A program made the translations under genes and the position numbers. DNA of 64,000 nt, from positions 16,521,410-16,585,409 of the forward strand of contig JABACO010000003.1 in NCBI GenBank assembly GCA_013339895.1, in the 5' to 3' direction. How positions within the stretch are numbered: the first letter of the stretch is position 1; each line of letters opens with the position of its first letter. The stretch comes from Ephydatia muelleri. Taxonomy: Eukaryota; Porifera; Demospongiae; Spongillida; Spongillidae. The notes under the pieces are model-generated. The model ran no database searches, was not told where the DNA came from, and was given only the letters and a program-made list of their open reading frames with translations. Below, in pieces: positions 36,966 through 46,560 of the stretch.

Positions 36966-39900
36966 GTGTGTGTGTGTGTGTGAGACTAGAGTATGTTGAT
37001 CAGTTGATTCAGACTTATTTATATTATGGCTCTATTGACAGGTTGGTGATGAAGATTCTATCTTACCCAGCAAACTGTTCAAGTACCTTGAGTCAGTCTT
37101 GGTGAGCTCCCTTTCCCTCTTCCCTCTTCCCTCTTTCTCTTCCTCTTCTCACCTCCCTCCTCCCACCTCCCTCCCATTATTTCTTCATCTCCCCCTCTCT
37201 CTTCTCTCCTCTTCACCTAAAGTACAATATTTGTGGACCCCAGCACATGTTATTGGACATGTGTGTGATTGCTCTGTTTTGCAGGGATCACCTCAAGTGA
37301 AGTTAGAATATCAGAAACCTGCAGCCAAAAGAACAGGTACTACACCCTTACTCCTCCCCATTCCACTCTGTTATAGTGCCATCTTCCTTGAGTTGTATTA
37401 CAAGCTTTATCCTTAGTTGCAGCTTGTGTGTATGTGTGTGCATATGTGTGTCTTGTGGGGATATGCATGTTGTGTGTTTGTATACATGAACTGGTGTGTT
37501 GGGCACATGTATCTCATTATGAATGTTCACTAATTAGAGCAATATCATAGCATCTATGCATATCATCAGATCACGATTCTCTGTCTCTTTACTGGTCCTG
37601 CAACTGTAGCAATGTATCTAAGCAATTCCCACCCTTGCACATGACGTTCCACATATTATCAGGGATTGGGTAATGAAAACTAATTGCCTATTCCACACTC
37701 CCCAAGCTATATAAGATGCAACTTTGTGCTGTGCTAGTGTGTAACTACTGTCTGGGTAAATGTGTTTATATTGAATGGATATTCTATGCTGCTGGTACAA
37801 AGGGGTATGAAGGAAACCGTCCCATTCCCATTCCCATTCCCATTCCCATTCCCCTTCTTTCCTTGTGTTTCAGAACAATTAAGAGTTGATGAGATAGTTG
37901 TGAACAGTTTTTGCTCTTCTTCACATACCTTTATGGCAAGTCAATCCTGTGTTAATTCGTTTTTTGATTGGTCTGATTGCTTATCATTGTAATGGCTGAC
38001 TGTTCCAGACTGTTGGAGTTCAATGATGTGTTCTAGCATCACGATGAGACTTGGTGTTTTAAGATCTTAAAACATTGTTTTGCTAGGCTGTGTGCTAGGC
38101 TGTGTTGCTAGGCTGTGTACATCAAGGCCAGCATACACGGGGCGACTTCCTGCCGATTTGTCGCATGCAACTCAAATGAATATGGACAAATGTTCCGCAA
38201 ACCATCAGTAAACTAAACAATTACGGAACTTTTACCCATATTCATTCAAGTTGCATGCGACAAGTCGGCAGGAAGTTGCCCCGTGTATGTCGACCTTCGT
38301 GTGTATGTCATAAATGTATTCCTTATATTCATTGAAGTACAGTGGTGTAAGAGATTGTTCTGTTCTTCAATGATGAGCACCCCTTTGGGATTTCCATCAT
38401 GTGACGTACACATTAGTGATATGATGCCACATTCCTGTCATGTGATGTGCATCATTTGGCATCAGTTTAGTGCTGCTCTGTATTGGTATGGATGGGTAAC
38501 ATCCCTCCCATGTGCTGGAAAGGATGTCCTGCATGTTCAGCCAGTAATAAATCATATAATAATCCAGGTACCAGAGAGATTAATCTTATGCTTAGCTGAC
38601 CATTTACTAAATTACAAACGACTGCTCTAGGCAAATAACCATAAAATGCTACTTTTATTATCTTTTTTGATTCCTCTTTTAGTGAGTGAGGCATGGGAAA
38701 TGTTGTTTGACACGTTTTTGATATTGCTTGTCTCTCATGGGCTTTGTGCATTTAGATGTCATGTAATGTATTGACACACATGTGTGTTGGTCATGCATGC
38801 TCACATGCACATGCACATGCATTACAAAAGCACTTGTATTTCACCCTAGGAAACTACAGCCATTACATAGGAACTGCAGAACAAGGCTCCTGTAAATCTA
38901 CCTTCAAAGAGGGTGAATTTCTCCAAAGTTTCAAATCAAAGTCCACCAAACGTGTGAGTGTAAACACATCACATCATACTGATGTCACTGGTATTGTGCG
39001 TAACAGGTGTGAATGACATGTCTTGCACTTGCATCCACACAGTTCCTTGAAGCATTCCACAGGACACAGATGTTTGACCACTTCATTGCTGAGAGAGAGA
39101 ATCCAAATACGTCCCAAATTGTATCAAAAGGTATGTTTTAGGACATCAATCCACTCCCTCATACCTTGCAACCTGTATCTTGCATCAATCCACTCCTTCA
39201 TACCTTGCAACCTATATCTTGCTAACAGTGTCATATAAAGTGACTACTAATGTTAAATTTCATTTAAATTTGAAAACCACCTCATGTTGGGGTGGCTCAT
39301 AATGAAGATTTGTACGCTAAATAAAGAACTTTGATATTGTTCATTATGTTCCTCTTTATGCAAATATTCAGTTTGTTGGTTGAAGTAATGAATAGTGACA
39401 ACTACAAGACATAGCTTCTTGGTTGTGTCAGCATGATCACGCGTGATAGATTTGAAGATAGCTAATCAGAGGGTCATGTAATGGTTTGTGATGATATTAA
39501 TGAACTCAAGTTATTATGTATTAATTTCAACTTGATCCTAAGATTTGATTTAGTCTATTAACCATAAGATTTTTTTTCAAGCATTGTTAATTAACAAATG
39601 GAGTGATTTGTTGTACCAGCACAACATGTGACTACCTCATAGACAAATGGTAGCTGGTCTTACGTAGGGTTGATGTTGTAGGAGGTGTGATTTCTGAAAA
39701 CAGTCTGCTGTGCAGATGGTTAGTAGTAGTTATTAGGGTGGGTCCCAGATGGTTAGTAGTAGTTATTAGGGTGGGTCCCAGATGGTTAATAGTAGTTATT
39801 AGGGTGGGTCCCAGATGGTTAGTAGTAGCTATTAGGGTGGGTCCCAGATGGTTAGTAGTAGTTATTAGGGTGGGTCCCAGATGGTTAGTAGTCGTTATTA

Positions 39901-42451
39901 GGGTGGGTCCCAGATGGTTAGTAGTCGTTATTAGGGTGGGTCCCAGGGACAGTGTGGCTGTTCCCAGTCACAGAAATAAATTTCATCATCTTTATATGAG
40001 AGATTATCTGACACAACTGGCTGCTACTTCATTTTTCAAGTTTTTCAACTTTTGGATTTTCTGAGAGTCTGCAATGGCCTGTCTTACACTAGAACTGCCT
40101 TTTATGAGGCACTGAAGTTTGAATAAGTGGTACATTTCAAAGCAAATGTTTTCACATTTTTGCATTCCTGGAAATGGTGCTAGAATGAATAGAAGCCCGA
40201 TTTTGTCGTATAATGTAACATATTATTATCAGATATATGTTGTGCTAGCTATGAATAAACAGGTTCTATGCATTTAAAGATGCGACGGATTACATAGAGG
40301 AGTATAATCTATCAAGGAACATGCCTACCATTCGAAGATGCAATCACATTCTTTAAATTGGCACACACAGTAGACCAAAGGAGCAGGTTCGAAGTGCGCT
40401 TTTTTCTAGTTTGTGACATTTGTAGCTGGGTGTGATTGGCATGGTTATCAAGTGGCCTGGGAACCACTCACAACAACAGCAATCTGCATATTTTGATAGC
40501 AAATATGTTTAAACAGTATGTGACCAATATTGCATGCTCTGCTACCTCATATGCATAGTTTAAGTCCAGAACCTTGAAATCACACGATAGCACAAACATG
40601 CTCACAGTGCAAAGTCCGTCAGACCTGAGGATGGGATATAACGTAAATTGAGGTACAAAAGTGTCCTTGTGGTGTTTTCCAATGTATCACTATACATATA
40701 ATAGTGTGAAATGTTTCTATATTTTGAAATCGAGTCATTGCAATTAAAAAAAACACTCCTGGTATGAGAAAGTGGTACATGCAGGGTTGCCTATAGATGC
40801 AAAAAGTAAAGAAACAAGGCTTGTATGGAGTGGGCTGACAGTTTGAACAAGGGGGGGGGGGGGTAACTATATGTTATAAGGTAGAATATGTTATTAGCCT
40901 TCATGCCTACATAGTAGTGCTGGGCCACAGCAGTCCTCTACAATGCCTACATAGTAGTGCTGGGCCACAGCAGTCCTCTACAATGTCTACATAGTAGTGC
41001 TGGGTCACACAGCAGTCCTCTACAATGCCTACATAGTAGTGCTGGGCCACAGCAGTCCTCTACAATGCCTACATAGTAGTGCTGGGCCACAGCAGTCCTC
41101 TACAATGCCTACATAGTAGTGCTGGGCCACAGCAGTCCTCTACAATGTCTACATAGTAGTGCTGGGCCACAGCAGTCCTCTACAATGTCTACATAGTAGT
41201 GCTGGGCCACAGCAGTCCTCTACAATGTCTACATAGTAGTGCTGGGTCACACAGCAGTCCTCTACAATGCCTACATAGTAGTGCTGGGCCACAGCAGTCC
41301 TCTACAATGCCTACATAGTAGTGCTGGGCCACAGCAGTCCTCTACAATGTCTACATAGTAGTGCTGGGCCACAGCAGTCCTCTACAATGCCTACATAGTA
41401 GTGCTGGGCCACCGCAGTCCTCTACAATGTCTACATAGTAGTGCTGGGCCACAGCAGTCCTCTACAATGCCTACATAGTAGTGCTGGGCCACAGCAGTCC
41501 TCTACAATGCAGGCCTGGGCAAGTAACCCGTAGTGTCTCCTAGCATCAAGTTTACACCTATGTTTCAAAGTATCAAGTTCTATCAGCCTTTGTTTCTTTA
41601 CATTTTGCACCAGCCAACCCTACACCTGGCATACTTTTTCACAAGTGAAGTTTTTTAACCACTTGTGTCTATAGAAATTATCACACCCAACAGGAGTTGC
41701 GATCCTTTCCGTGAAAAGGGTCCTAATGCATGTTTTTACAAGATTGATATTGAAATGTTCTCTACACATTGCTTCTTATGCACTGAGAATTGGAGTATCT
41801 GTCATGGGGGTGTAAGGCACTAAATGTTTAATTAGCAAACATTACATTTCTATTGCACGTACTTGAAATATGCGCTAGGTCCCTTTTCATGGAAATAATC
41901 GCAGTTGTCAAAATTACGAGAGCCCTTTTCATGTTGTGTGTTGCTGTTAGCCACAGAATGCTTGCAAATGTACTTCCAAGACAATAATAGGTATTGTTAC
42001 ATAGAAAACTGTTCTGCTGAAAGTGAAGTTACATATTTCAGTTTGTATTGATGTATTAAAATGTATTTCTAATGTTTATTGAATGGTAGACTGCCTTGTA
42101 TTGCACATCGTGATTCTGAAAAAGTGCTTGTGGGTGTGAATAAAAATCAAAATTGGCACCTAATGGTGTGATTGGACATATGTTGCTTTCTCAACAGGCC
42201 TGTTTGACACTAAGTTGCCAGAGCTGAGATCAAGATTGGAAGAGATAGAAATGTGTGTTACTGAGAGGGAGGGAGAGGAAGGAGGGGGAGGGGAGAGAAG
42301 GGAGAGAGGGGAGAGAGAGGAGGGGAGGAGGAGGGAGAGAGAGGAGGGAGAGAGGAGGGAGAGAGGAGGGAGAGAGAGGAGGGAGAGAGAGGGAGGGAGA
42401 GAGAGGAGGGAGAGAGAGGAGGGAGAGAGAGGAGGAGAGAGCAAGGAGTGA
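24883..42451 (+). CDS. DENND2-like Rab guanine-nucleotide exchange factor (about 24 exons)
   Basis: Exons: 24883-26385, 30503-30547, 31757-31805, 33153-33236, 33325-33368, 33432-33504, 34104-34153, 34416-34510, 34652-34721, 35349-35425, 35489-35581, 35637-35666, 35722-35784, 35872-35913, 36018-36082, 36336-36393, 36483-36605, 36841-36882, 37042-37101, 37285-37336, 37874-37935, 38850-38953, 39043-39130 and 42198-42451. Phases agree throughout if one base is allowed at each of two T-run anomalies (near 35,38x and 37,908-37,912). The product is about 1,075 residues, close to DENND2 proteins. The first exon (501 residues) is disordered, with a predicted coiled coil at 155-195, SH3-type motifs (PVPLPR, PVKPPR) and a basic patch (RPRKFSFLRRS). 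The rest is a uDENN-cDENN-dDENN module. DENND2 proteins activate Rab9-type GTPases in endosome-Golgi traffic; that role is carried over from the family. An in-frame stop precedes the start codon. The joining of exons 1-3 rests on phase and splice motifs only, and the last exon runs into a GA repeat. Confidence 0.85.
26393..26580. repeat. 28-bp minisatellite just after the first donor
   Basis: Unit tgtggaccagtgggtgtgga plus ggggatgg, about 6-7 copies, beginning about 7 bp after the GTGAGT donor at 26386. The reading frame stays open through it to 26625, but the strong donor and the repetitive peptide argue that it is intronic. Confidence 0.9.
26581..27407. repeat. Intron with GT microsatellite and 17-bp repeats
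   Basis: A TG run lies at about 26,796-26,832. Units of gcagtgtggttattgaa or ttggagcagtgtgg repeat about seven times at about 27,000-27,130. No exon was recognised. Confidence 0.7.
27408..27900. repeat. 20-bp minisatellite, about 24 copies
   Basis: Unit acagtatatgtgtgcaaggg with variants (tatgtg, tacaag, caggggac). The 20-bp period is not divisible by three, so all frames cycle through the unit and long repetitive frames open on both strands without stops. These are artefacts. Confidence 0.97.
28300..28575. repeat. GGGGAGGAGGGAAT purine-rich array
   Basis: About 18 copies of a 14-bp unit ggaggagggaatgg with several length variants. The plus strand is almost pure purine and capable of triplex or quadruplex structure. 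Confidence 0.92.
28700..28920. repeat. 36-37 bp minisatellite, about 6 copies
   Basis: Unit begins gggttaaccgataccacccc and continues aggtgggcctgcacaag. Variants have agcatccc in place of accacccc. GTTAAC is a palindrome present in each copy. Confidence 0.94.
28921..29480. other. Intron, no confirmed exon
   Basis: An open stretch from about 29,273 to 29,482 ends at an acceptor-like ttgttgcag and encodes an unremarkable peptide. No domain or partner splice site supports it as an exon. A short AATAATAATAATAA run lies at 28,984-28,998. Confidence 0.35.
29481..30296. repeat. 14-bp minisatellite, about 57 copies
   Basis: Unit tgtactggtccctg. The 14-bp period passes through all frames, so very long but purely repetitive frames open on both strands. 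Copies with gttcc or gtctc mark scattered variants. Confidence 0.97.
30721..30960. repeat. CCTCCACAC array
   Basis: Irregular 9- to 12-bp units (cctccacac, ccctccacac, cctccacatc) fill about 240 bp of the intron between the exons 30503-30547 and 31757-31805. Confidence 0.92.
31500..31705. repeat. Short TGTA/GT microsatellites
   Basis: Units tgtgtatg repeat at about 31,505-31,570 and a pure GT tract lies at 31,681-31,702, shortly upstream of the candidate exon 31757-31805. Confidence 0.85.
32063..32352. repeat. 26-27 bp minisatellite with alternating units
   Basis: Unit tacatggctgaaggctacca plus gctaggg or gctatag, about 10 copies. The two endings alternate for several copies, a dimeric higher-order pattern. 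Confidence 0.93.
32595..32685 (+). CDS. Alternative first coding exon of the DENND2-like gene
   Basis: A start codon at 32595, with an in-frame TGA upstream at 32544, opens 30 codons plus one base. It ends at a strong donor (TTCCG|gtacgt). The exon is phase 1, exactly matching the exon at 33153, so it would give a short isoform starting MSTLKGSRAISFGQSP that skips the 501-residue proline-rich exon. The region just upstream (about 32,450-32,594) is unique and CpG-containing, consistent with an internal promoter. It could instead be a chance open stretch. Confidence 0.6.
32854..33096. repeat. 40-bp CpG-bearing minisatellite, 6 copies
   Basis: Unit gggtgcgtgttcagggcata plus ccctgcgcgcccatggtacga. 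Each copy holds the imperfect dyad CAGGGcatACCCTG and an NcoI-like CCATGG. It lies in the intron between the alternative first exon and the exon at 33153. Confidence 0.95.
33505..33812. repeat. 17-bp minisatellite, about 17 copies
   Basis: Unit aggcatgctataggaag, remarkably homogeneous, starting immediately after the donor at 33505 (first copies aggcatgttatag) and filling half of a 599-bp intron. Each unit contains GCATGC. Confidence 0.97.
34197..34411. repeat. Polypyrimidine CTCC/TTCC tract in an intron
   Basis: About 210 bp of almost pure C and T ends directly at the acceptor (ttctcacag) of the exon at 34416, forming an extraordinarily long polypyrimidine tract. Confidence 0.9.
34778..35103. 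repeat. 28-bp minisatellite with dimeric order, about 12 copies
   Basis: Unit gggcatgttagataactggt plus aacactgg. Copies with accgagggcatgttatat alternate with actgggggcatgttagat between about 34,905 and 35,045, giving a 56-bp higher-order period. It is intronic. Confidence 0.95.
35349..36605 (+). other. cDENN part of the DENND2-like protein
   Basis: Eight exons from 35349 to 36605 encode FCIVSSYGCFSLYEH, ILDHVEQRRGVSPAAVFTF, GRTVSVRCID, MEGT-type strand residues METIEFTRPPDSRLEH, VDFSILFSTLSIRK, IIKLVSAILMERRIILCADS, LSSCAHAVMALIYPFVWQ and HALIPVLPSDLVDFCCSPLP. This is the central DENN lobe. The first of these exons needs one extra base between LPE and FCIV to stay in frame. The exon at 36336 follows a CA/TACA microsatellite that runs up to its acceptor. 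Confidence 0.93.
36607..36770. repeat. 11-bp GTGTACATAGG repeat
   Basis: Units gtgtacatagg repeat about 14 times with a few variants, starting at the donor of the exon ending at 36605. It is intronic. Confidence 0.95.
38132..38289. mobile_element. 158-bp foldback MITE in an intron
   Basis: Terminal inverted repeats of about 54 bp (38132-38185 and 38236-38289) start catacacggggcgacttcc and differ at only four or so positions, separated by a 50-bp loop. It lies in the GC-AG intron between the exons at 37874 and 38850. The short palindromic structure fits a non-autonomous DNA transposon; no clear target duplication is visible. Confidence 0.8.
39131..42197. repeat. Large intron with 33-bp and 40-bp minisatellites
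   Basis: The 3-kb intron before the last exon holds 7 copies of a 33-bp unit (39,713-39,945; core cagatggttagtagtagtta plus ttagggtgggtcc). It also holds about 15 copies of a 40-bp unit (about 40,897-41,508; core tacatagtagtgctgggcca plus cagcagtcctctacaatgcc). The remainder is unique AT-rich sequence with a poly-G run at 40,852-40,863 and no exon recognised. Confidence 0.9.
42260..42450. repeat. GA/GGGA purine array
   Basis: Almost pure purine, gggagagaggag units. If the last exon is not spliced, it encodes an Arg/Glu/Gly-rich tail of the DENND2-like protein. Confidence 0.92.
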
Positions 42452-43041
42452 TTGGGATGAGAACACTTATGTCATGTACCACATTTCCCTCTTCACTGCA
42501 TCATTTTTGTCCTCATGACCACAGCTTCAGCAATACGAAAAAAAGATGGAGTAAGTATATATATATATTTTTTTAATGGTTGGATAAGCGTAGTTACTAG
42601 TGCAAGAAACAGCATGTGGATGGATGTGGTAATTGTTGTATTTGACGAACTAAGCCTTTGCAACTATCCTCAAGTGTCTGTCTGCATGAATTGTTGATTC
42701 TGTTGATTTTAGTACATAATGATGCATGCAAAGCAGTGTCCCACAATAAAGGAAATTCATTAAAAATAACTTCCAATTATTACAGTATGTATAAATTATG
42801 ACATAAATATAATTAATATTATAACCTTATAATATTTTTAAATTTTTATATAAACAATAATGAATGATAATTACTTAAAATCAAAAATAACAAATAAATT
42901 AGACACAATCAAAAATTGATATCACAAATCTATGGTTCCTGCTGGTTTAATAATGACAAGTTTACAATAATAATAATGCAAGTCTAATATATACATGTAC
43001 ACTCACATAAACAAGCTGACAACAAACACACAAATGCACAC
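42452..43041. other. AT-rich 3' flank, no gene recognised
   Basis: Strongly AT-rich sequence, including ATATATAT near 42,559 and many AATAA runs between 42,780 and 42,980. It probably contains the 3' UTR and polyadenylation region of the DENND2-like gene. Confidence 0.45.
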
Positions 43042-43479
43042 AGACCAACTACGTAAACAGTTTGTTTTCTTGTTGGAGTGTTTGGGGATATGAGCGGACC
43101 AGGATTAATAGAGCATTAGCTGTAACCAATAACAAGCTGAGGCGGCCTGCATATAGCTCTGCTAAAACATCTCCGCTTAACCCAATTAATATGTTGGAAG
43201 CGGGATCAGGGTGTTTGAGCACAGGCAGCAGAGCACAGAAAAGATACACAAAATGATCCCAAGTGTATAGAGTTGGGCTGGCGATGTATACCATTGGCAT
43301 TGGAGAGCTGGCTACTCGGTTAGTCATTTGTGGTAACACCCCCAAAGTCCAAGGTAATAGCAGAGCTATATGGCCGCCTCAGCTTGTTATTGGTTACAGC
43401 TAATGCTCTGAGATTAATCCTGGTCCGCTCATATCCCCAAACACCCCAACAAGAAAATGAACTGTTTACGTAGTTGTTC
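43042..43479. mobile_element. Foldback MITE, about 438 bp with about 120-bp inverted repeats
   Basis: The left end (caactacgtaaacagtttgt, from 43046) and the right end (ending ctgtttacgtagttg at 43476) are inverted copies extending inward about 120 bp to agctctgct. They differ by a few substitutions and single-base indels. The 200-bp centre is unique, so it is a non-autonomous DNA element of unknown superfamily. Confidence 0.82.
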
Positions 43480-44749
43480 TACACGCGTGTCTGTATAATT
43501 AGAATGTTTCCTATTTCAACTGGTTATTTCCACTAATATAAGTACTTGTGGTGAATTATTATCGAATTTTCCTTCATTGTGTGACTCTGTATATGTTGAA
43601 TGCACACATTTCTATTTTGTACAAATGAATTGTGGAAGCTCAGAGGTTCGATGGGTTGTGTAGAATTTGGTAATTACTTAACAGTGAGACCAAAAATATA
43701 GCTGCTAAAGGTCAAAGAATGGTAGACTGGTTGTGTGTCAGCTGTTACATATGTGCCTAAGTGAAGCAGCAACATGCGTTGAAGGAATGTGTCTGGAGTG
43801 TGTTGTGAAGAAATAATGTTTATGGTATCAACATAAATCATCAAGCTGTTGTGCAATAGACACTTAAGTGTTATAAACAATTGGCATTGTGATTGGTAGA
43901 TATGTGTATGTGAAACAAATATGGCTTCTGAAACCTCTTGTTCAATTGTTTGTTATCAGAATTTGTAATAATATGGGCACTCTTGTTTACAGGACCATTT
44001 GGGAAGAAGAAGTGAGATCATCATATGAACTCCATCATTTGTATGTTCTGGTCTTCTTGTTATGTGATATGTGTTGGTCTGCATGTAACCATGTCTAGTG
44101 CCCAAAAAAATCCTCGATTCTATTTTATGATTAACTTGAGCCCCATATGGGGTGCAAACATACAGTCTAGTGGGTTGCTGGTGGCGTGCGCTGGCTCACA
44201 ACTTTCAATGTTCAGAAAAAGTCAGCATTTTGCAAACAGGGCCTTAAGATGAGAAATTGCAACTGAATGTTTGGGATTATTTATAAACCCCACTCAACGC
44301 AGTCATACACAGGTGAATATGCCTAGAGAACGGTACATGGGCTATTGAATATGCCTAGAGAACGGTACATGGGCTATTGAATATGCCTAGAGAACGGTAC
44401 ATGGGCTATTGAATATGCCTAGAGTGCTCTGGACTGTAAATGCAGCTTGCATCAAATGGATATGCTTGTTGTGGTCCTAGCCACTCAGCTTAATTCTATG
44501 CTTGCTATGGTAAGTCGTGCAAGGGACAGATGGCCTTGCTATCACGCACACAAATAAACCCAGCATAACGACTGCAGAAGCGGTATGAGAGTAGCAACAT
44601 CCACGAGGATAGCTGCCTCTCCAATTTCACTTATCACAAAAAGGGATGTGCTGTTTGCAACTCTGCAAATAGTCTGGGGTCTAGATACCCTGGTCCTCAG
44701 ACTACTTTGCAAAGCATAATATATTTATCTTGCTTGTTTCTGTGTCATT
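43480..44749. other. No gene recognised; 32-bp triplication
   Basis: Unique sequence with three tandem copies of gaatatgcctagagaacggt plus acatgggctatt at about 44,318-44,415. The last 200 bp may be the eroded 5' part of the reverse-transcriptase element that follows. Confidence 0.45.
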
Positions 44750-46021
44750 GTGTGTGCAGACAGAAATTCAGGTGGTATCTGCAAGGTGGAACTAGGGCCA
44801 ATAAAACTTCACTTCGCCGACTCACCAGCAAATGTCTACAGACGTTGTCTCGATAATCATTGGCATGACCCTGAATTTGTCTGCTTGAAGGTTGATATGA
44901 AGAATGCCTTCAACCTAGTGTCTCGCCAGTCCCTCCTTGACCAATGCACCCTACATTTTCCCCTCCTCCTCCTCCATGGACAACATGGTGCTATGGCCAA
45001 CAACCCTTTCCTATGGCATTCTATGGGAACTTTGACAGCTGAGGCTTGTGTACAGCAAGGGGATCCTCTAGGGCCCCTTCTACTTCGCCTTGGTCCTGCA
45101 CCATCTGGTCCTTTCCATCTCCAAGGATGAAAGTTGCCAAGACTTACTTTCAATGCATGGTACCTGGATGATGGGGTGGTGGCCGGCAATTGGATATTCA
45201 ACACACTCTATCAGCTGCATTAGAAAACATTCAATTTAACTCTCTTTTTTCCCAGAGCTCTGTGGCTGACAAGGCTCGTCTCCTGTCTGTGTCCTCTCCC
45301 CCATGCCTCCGCTTGGCTCTCTGTAGTACCATCTCCAGGCCTGGGTCTAAGCCTAGACCCCAACGAGCACCAAATGGCCATCAAGTGGTGGCTCGGCTAA
45401 ATACCTCACCTGCTCACCTCCCTGTGCATTGTGTCAGAACATCCCTTGGATCCCTTAGGCCACCATGCAGTAACATGTAAGAGAGGTGGTGATGCTATAT
45501 CCAGGCACAACAAGCTCAGGGATGTAGTGCTTCAGACCTGCCATCGTGCCTGCATAGGCGCCAAGGCGGAGGCTGGTAGTGGACTAGGACATGAGCTTCG
45601 GAACACACGCCCTGCTGACATCCTAGCTTCCAATTGGCTCTGTGGCAAGCCTGCTGCCTTTGACCTTACTGTGGTGTCTCCGCTTAACCCTACCTTTATC
45701 TCTGAAGTGGGTCGCACAGCAGGGTCAGCAGCGGTTGCCGCTGAGCTAAGGAAGCACTCTGCCAATGATGCCAAGTGTTCCGAGTTGGGGTGGACGTGTA
45801 TTCCCCTTGTGGCCGAGTCATATGGAGCTTGGGGCAGCGAAGCGGTGCAAGCTTTTTCACGGCTCGCATCATACCTTGCCACAAGGACCAACTCCCCCAA
45901 GTCCAAGGTTGTCTGCAGCCTGTACGGCTGCCTTAATTTGACTCTTGTGCGAGCCAATGCCCGAGCCCTCCTCTTACGATGTGGATGTTCCCTTCAGGAG
46001 GGGGATATTTCATCATCGTAA
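44750..46021 (+). pseudogene. Remnant of an RT element with restriction-like endonuclease
   Basis: Three overlapping frames (44750-45130, 45190-45480, 45431-46021) give successive parts of one protein with frameshifts. They include reverse-transcriptase motif A (LKVDMKNAFNLVSRQ), motif B (QQGDPLGPLLL) and a YLDD motif C at about 45,160 in another frame. The C-terminal part has a zinc-type HHAVTCKRGGD followed by RPADIL and AFDLTVVSPL, matching the RPD...D pattern of restriction-like endonucleases of R2/CRE-type non-LTR elements. The last frame (196 codons) is intact, but the element is 5' truncated and broken. Confidence 0.8.
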
Positions 46022-46204
46022 ATTTCATAGCTAGTGTGTCTCAGTGTGTCAGGGTATGTATGTATGTATGTATGTATATATTATTATTACCATAATTATG
46101 CTTTATTAAAAAAAAAAAGAAAAAAAAAGAAACATAATAATTATTACGAATAATAATAATGAACGTTTACATATAATTACAAATGACTATGCACCAATGT
46201 ACCC
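46022..46204. other. AT-rich spacer between two convergent element copies
   Basis: Contains TATG repeats (46,055-46,078), a broken A-run (aaaaaaaaaaagaaaaaaaa, about 46,108-46,130) and ATAATAATAAT. The A-run lies on the plus strand about 90 bp after the plus-strand copy's stop and may be its 3' tail. Confidence 0.6.
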
Positions 46205-46560
46205 TAACCCTCAAGCAGGTCCATTGTCGTAGCTTCAGAGATAGACCTTGCAATAAAAGCACGGGCATTGGCTCAAACTAATAGGAGACTTAGCCTGCCA
46301 TAAATGGAATTTACCCTTTGTTGAATTGCCTTGTGCCGCAAGTCGTACAGCAAGTTGTCCAAAAAACTGGCCCGTAGTTTTTCCCCATGCTCCAAATGTC
46401 TCCACCACTAGTGGAACACACTTCCAACCCAGTTCAGAGCAGATCGAATCATTATTTGAGTGCTTTCTCTCCTCCGTTTGCCTTGCTGCTGCACCTGCAA
46501 CCACACCCGCTTCGGACAAAATACTTGATTTAAGCGGCGAAGTGATGGACACATCAATGG
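46205..46560 (-). pseudogene. Second, inverted fragment of the same RT/endonuclease family
   Basis: On the minus strand the frame 46552-46235 contains ITSPLKSSILSEAGVVAGAA, CSELGWKCVPLVVETFGAWG and a frameshifted ANARAF end. These match the C-terminal segment of the plus-strand copy (SPLNPTFISEVGRTAGSAA, CSELGWTCIPLVAESYGAWG, ANARAL). Only about 120 codons remain. The copies are clearly diverged, so they are separate insertions, tail to tail. Confidence 0.8.

Larger units (their letters stand above)
36841..42260 (+). other. dDENN part and C-terminus of the DENND2-like protein
   Basis: Exons 36841-36882 (VLIVDLDKNKFIRE), 37042-37101 (VGDEDSILPSKLFKYLESVL), 37285-37336, 37874-37935, 38850-38953 (NYSHYIGTAEQG), 39043-39130 (FLEAFHRTQMFDHFIAERE) and 42198 onward (GLFDTKLPELRSRLEEIE) form the downstream lobe. 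Two introns start with GC rather than GT (36883 and 37936, both GCAAGT). The exon at 37874 needs one extra T in its T5 run. The final exon runs into a GA repeat and stops at 42451, or may splice at 42249 to a small exon near 42,525; I cannot decide. Confidence 0.88.

Noticed and set aside
38683-38741. Exon beginning SEAWEMLFDTF after cctcttttag
   Set aside because: It resembles the dDENN segment but cannot be joined in phase to the next exon; the 37874-37935 exon fits better.
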